Below are positions 62,846-64,000 of a DNA stretch of 64,000 nucleotides, piece by piece (position 1 is the first letter of the stretch; each line of letters starts with the position of its first letter). The notes under the pieces were generated by a model. It ran no database searches. It had not been told where the DNA came from and was given only the letters and a program-made list of their open reading frames with translations. Origin of the DNA: a virus; the IMG/VR virus record IMGVR_UViG_3300049440_000308, positions 62,001 to 126,000 of that record; one strand, 5' to 3'. The translations under genes and the position numbers were made by a program.

Positions 62846-63673
62846 TCACGCCGAGGCCTCCGGTACCGTGATCCCCTGCTGCGCGCAGGCGTCCATGCAG
62901 CGCAGGCAGCCCCGGACGTACGCGGCGCTGGCCCTGTGGTTCCAGAAGCCCGCGTGGCCCACCCCGGCACCAGGGCAGAACGGGTCCTCGGTGCACTCCG
63001 GGCCGTCGAAGTGCACGATCAGGCGCCCCGGGCAGCAGAGCCGCGGGTGCCTGCCCGGGTCCGCCGCCACCCACCTCTTCTCGTACCTGATCGCCGCGGA
63101 CAGGCAGTAGGGCTTCCCGGACCGCCGGTGGAAGATGACGGGCGGGCCGCCGGGGAGCAGCAGGTTCTCGCCCTCGAAGGCGACCGACTTCTGCCTGCTC
63201 GTCACCGGCTCCCCGCATGACCAGCAGCAGCCCGGCATGATCGCGGCGAGCCGTTCCATCTCCGCCGACTGCCTGCGGACCTCGTGCGTGATGTCGAGTT
63301 CCCGGCAAGGCCACGGCTCCCCGCACTCGGTGCAGACCGGGTAGTGCGGGTGCAGGACATAGGCCCGCGCCCGCAGCCCGGCGTACGGCCTGACCTCCAG
63401 GTGCTCCCGCCCGCCGCCCCTGGCCGGCTCCGCGATCAGGGCCAGCGGACGGAACCGCCACTCCTCCCCGGTGACGCCCTTGCGCCTGAACGGCTCGAAG
63501 TGCTCCCGGTCATCCTCGCCCCAGTCGATGACCGGGACCGGGCGGCTCTCGATGACCCGCCAGACCTCCCGGCCGAGCGCCAGCAGGTCACCGGGCCCCA
63601 CGTCGCGCCAGTCGCGCCGCTCCCCGCCTTCCGGCTCCCACGTGCCGCCGTAACTGCCCCAGTACAGGCTCAT
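62846..63673 (-). CDS. Zinc-binding actinophage hypothetical protein (275 aa)
   Basis: Starts SLYWGSYGGTWEPEGGERRD, a pattern I recognise from Streptomyces phages, then LGREVWRVIESRPVPVIDWG. Four Cys pairs (CTECGEPWPCR; GCCWSCGEP; RLCCPGR; CPGAG) and a CLRCMDAC end suggest two or three zinc sites. Function unknown. Overlaps the gene at 63670. Confidence 0.65.
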   Translation of the reverse strand: MSLYWGSYGGTWEPEGGERRDWRDVGPGDLLALGREVWRVIESRPVPVIDWGEDDREHFEPFRRKGVTGEEWRFRPLALIAEPARGGGREHLEVRPYAGLRARAYVLHPHYPVCTECGEPWPCRELDITHEVRRQSAEMERLAAIMPGCCWSCGEPVTSRQKSVAFEGENLLLPGGPPVIFHRRSGKPYCLSAAIRYEKRWVAADPGRHPRLCCPGRLIVHFDGPECTEDPFCPGAGVGHAGFWNHRASAAYVRGCLRCMDACAQQGITVPEASA

Positions 63674-63909
63674 GCCCGGCTCCCCCCGAGTGCCCTGAAC
63701 ACGGCGGCCACGGTACCCCGCAGTACCATCCCCGGGCCTCTCCTGGCGGGAAACTCATCATCCGCCCAGGCCTGGATCTCCTCTGTTATCGCCTCCGGGG
63801 CCCGCCCTTCCTCCTGCCTTGCCGCTATGACCGTGAGCAGTTCCAGGGCATCAGCGGGGTCCCCTGCCCTGGCGAGGGGGACACAGGGGAAGGGGACGGT
63901 CCGGCTCAC
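63670..63909 (-). CDS. Hypothetical helical protein (79 aa)
   Basis: GTG start overlapping the upstream stop. AGDPADALELLTVIAARQEE, ITEEIQAWADDEFPARRG: helical. Unassigned; co-translated with neighbours. Confidence 0.5.
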   Translation of the reverse strand: MSRTVPFPCVPLARAGDPADALELLTVIAARQEEGRAPEAITEEIQAWADDEFPARRGPGMVLRGTVAAVFRALGGSRA

Positions 63910-64000
63910 GCGGCGGTCCGCTTTCCGCCGGCCTTGCCCCGCTGCTTCGGCGGGGTCCCCTGCGAGCGGGGCGCCGCGGTAGTGCCCCTCGGCCTGCCCG
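63906..64000 (-). CDS. C-terminal end of a basic protein (partial)
   Basis: The frame enters from the right edge and reads GRPRGTTAAPRSQGTPPKQR then GKAGGKRTAA to a TGA that overlaps the next GTG. Lys/Arg/Gly-rich disordered tail, as in DNA-binding proteins; the rest lies outside the window. Confidence 0.45.
   Translation of the reverse strand, partial: GRPRGTTAAPRSQGTPPKQRGKAGGKRTAA

Overview
The window is a 64 kb piece of a high-GC double-stranded DNA phage (or prophage) genome of the long-tailed siphovirus type. The host is most likely an actinobacterium. The reasons are the very GC-rich codon use, the many GTG starts, the tight ATGA/GTGA stop-start overlaps, BldC-like small regulators, and head, tail and accessory families typical of Streptomyces-type phages. 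I see no integrase, attachment site, tRNA, CRISPR array, replication gene or classical endolysin, so this is the structural half plus accessory genes of a larger genome. No stretch over 300 bases lacks a gene; the longest gaps (about 90-190 b) hold hairpins, operator-like repeats or promoters and are listed.

Layout. 1-4000 (+): a run of tiny overlapping genes, several with Cys-rich zinc-ribbon patterns. 4250-5190: a divergent control region, then small membrane and coiled-coil proteins. 5213-7461: terminase small-subunit candidate and large terminase, the latter frame-disrupted inside its Walker A motif. 7441-7625: a candidate structured RNA flanked by 22-base direct repeats. 8285-14850: portal, small proteins, a papain-like amidase candidate and a MuF-type minor head protein interrupted by an intein. 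The intein DNA also encodes, on the opposite strand, a homing-endonuclease-like protein. 14858-25345: small genes and three large cargo-like proteins, including an Arr-type ADP-ribosyltransferase/2H-phosphoesterase joined by a likely -1 frameshift to an HExxH metalloprotease-like protein. 25348-27284: a mostly reverse-strand accessory island.

27471-36911 (+): head protease/scaffold, decoration protein, major capsid protein, further decoration-like beta proteins, connector and completion proteins, with a DNA methyltransferase inserted. 36908-45127: a second methyltransferase, tail terminator, tail tube, the G/G-T tail chaperone pair and a tape measure with a lytic transglycosylase domain. 45145-45864 (-): a free-standing NUMOD4/HNH homing endonuclease. 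46002-59815 (+): distal and minor tail proteins, a glycine-rich adhesin-like protein, and a 1355-residue tailspike with a DUF4038-like glycosidase domain and 24+ short repeats. A strong terminator follows.

59885-64000 (-): a secreted protein with a signal peptide, two BldC-like DNA-binding proteins, a membrane protein and small hypotheticals.

The modules appear to be coordinated by a 10-base palindrome, TGCACGTGCA. It occurs four times, always in gaps at the head of transcription units (4288, 8200, 27385, 52798).
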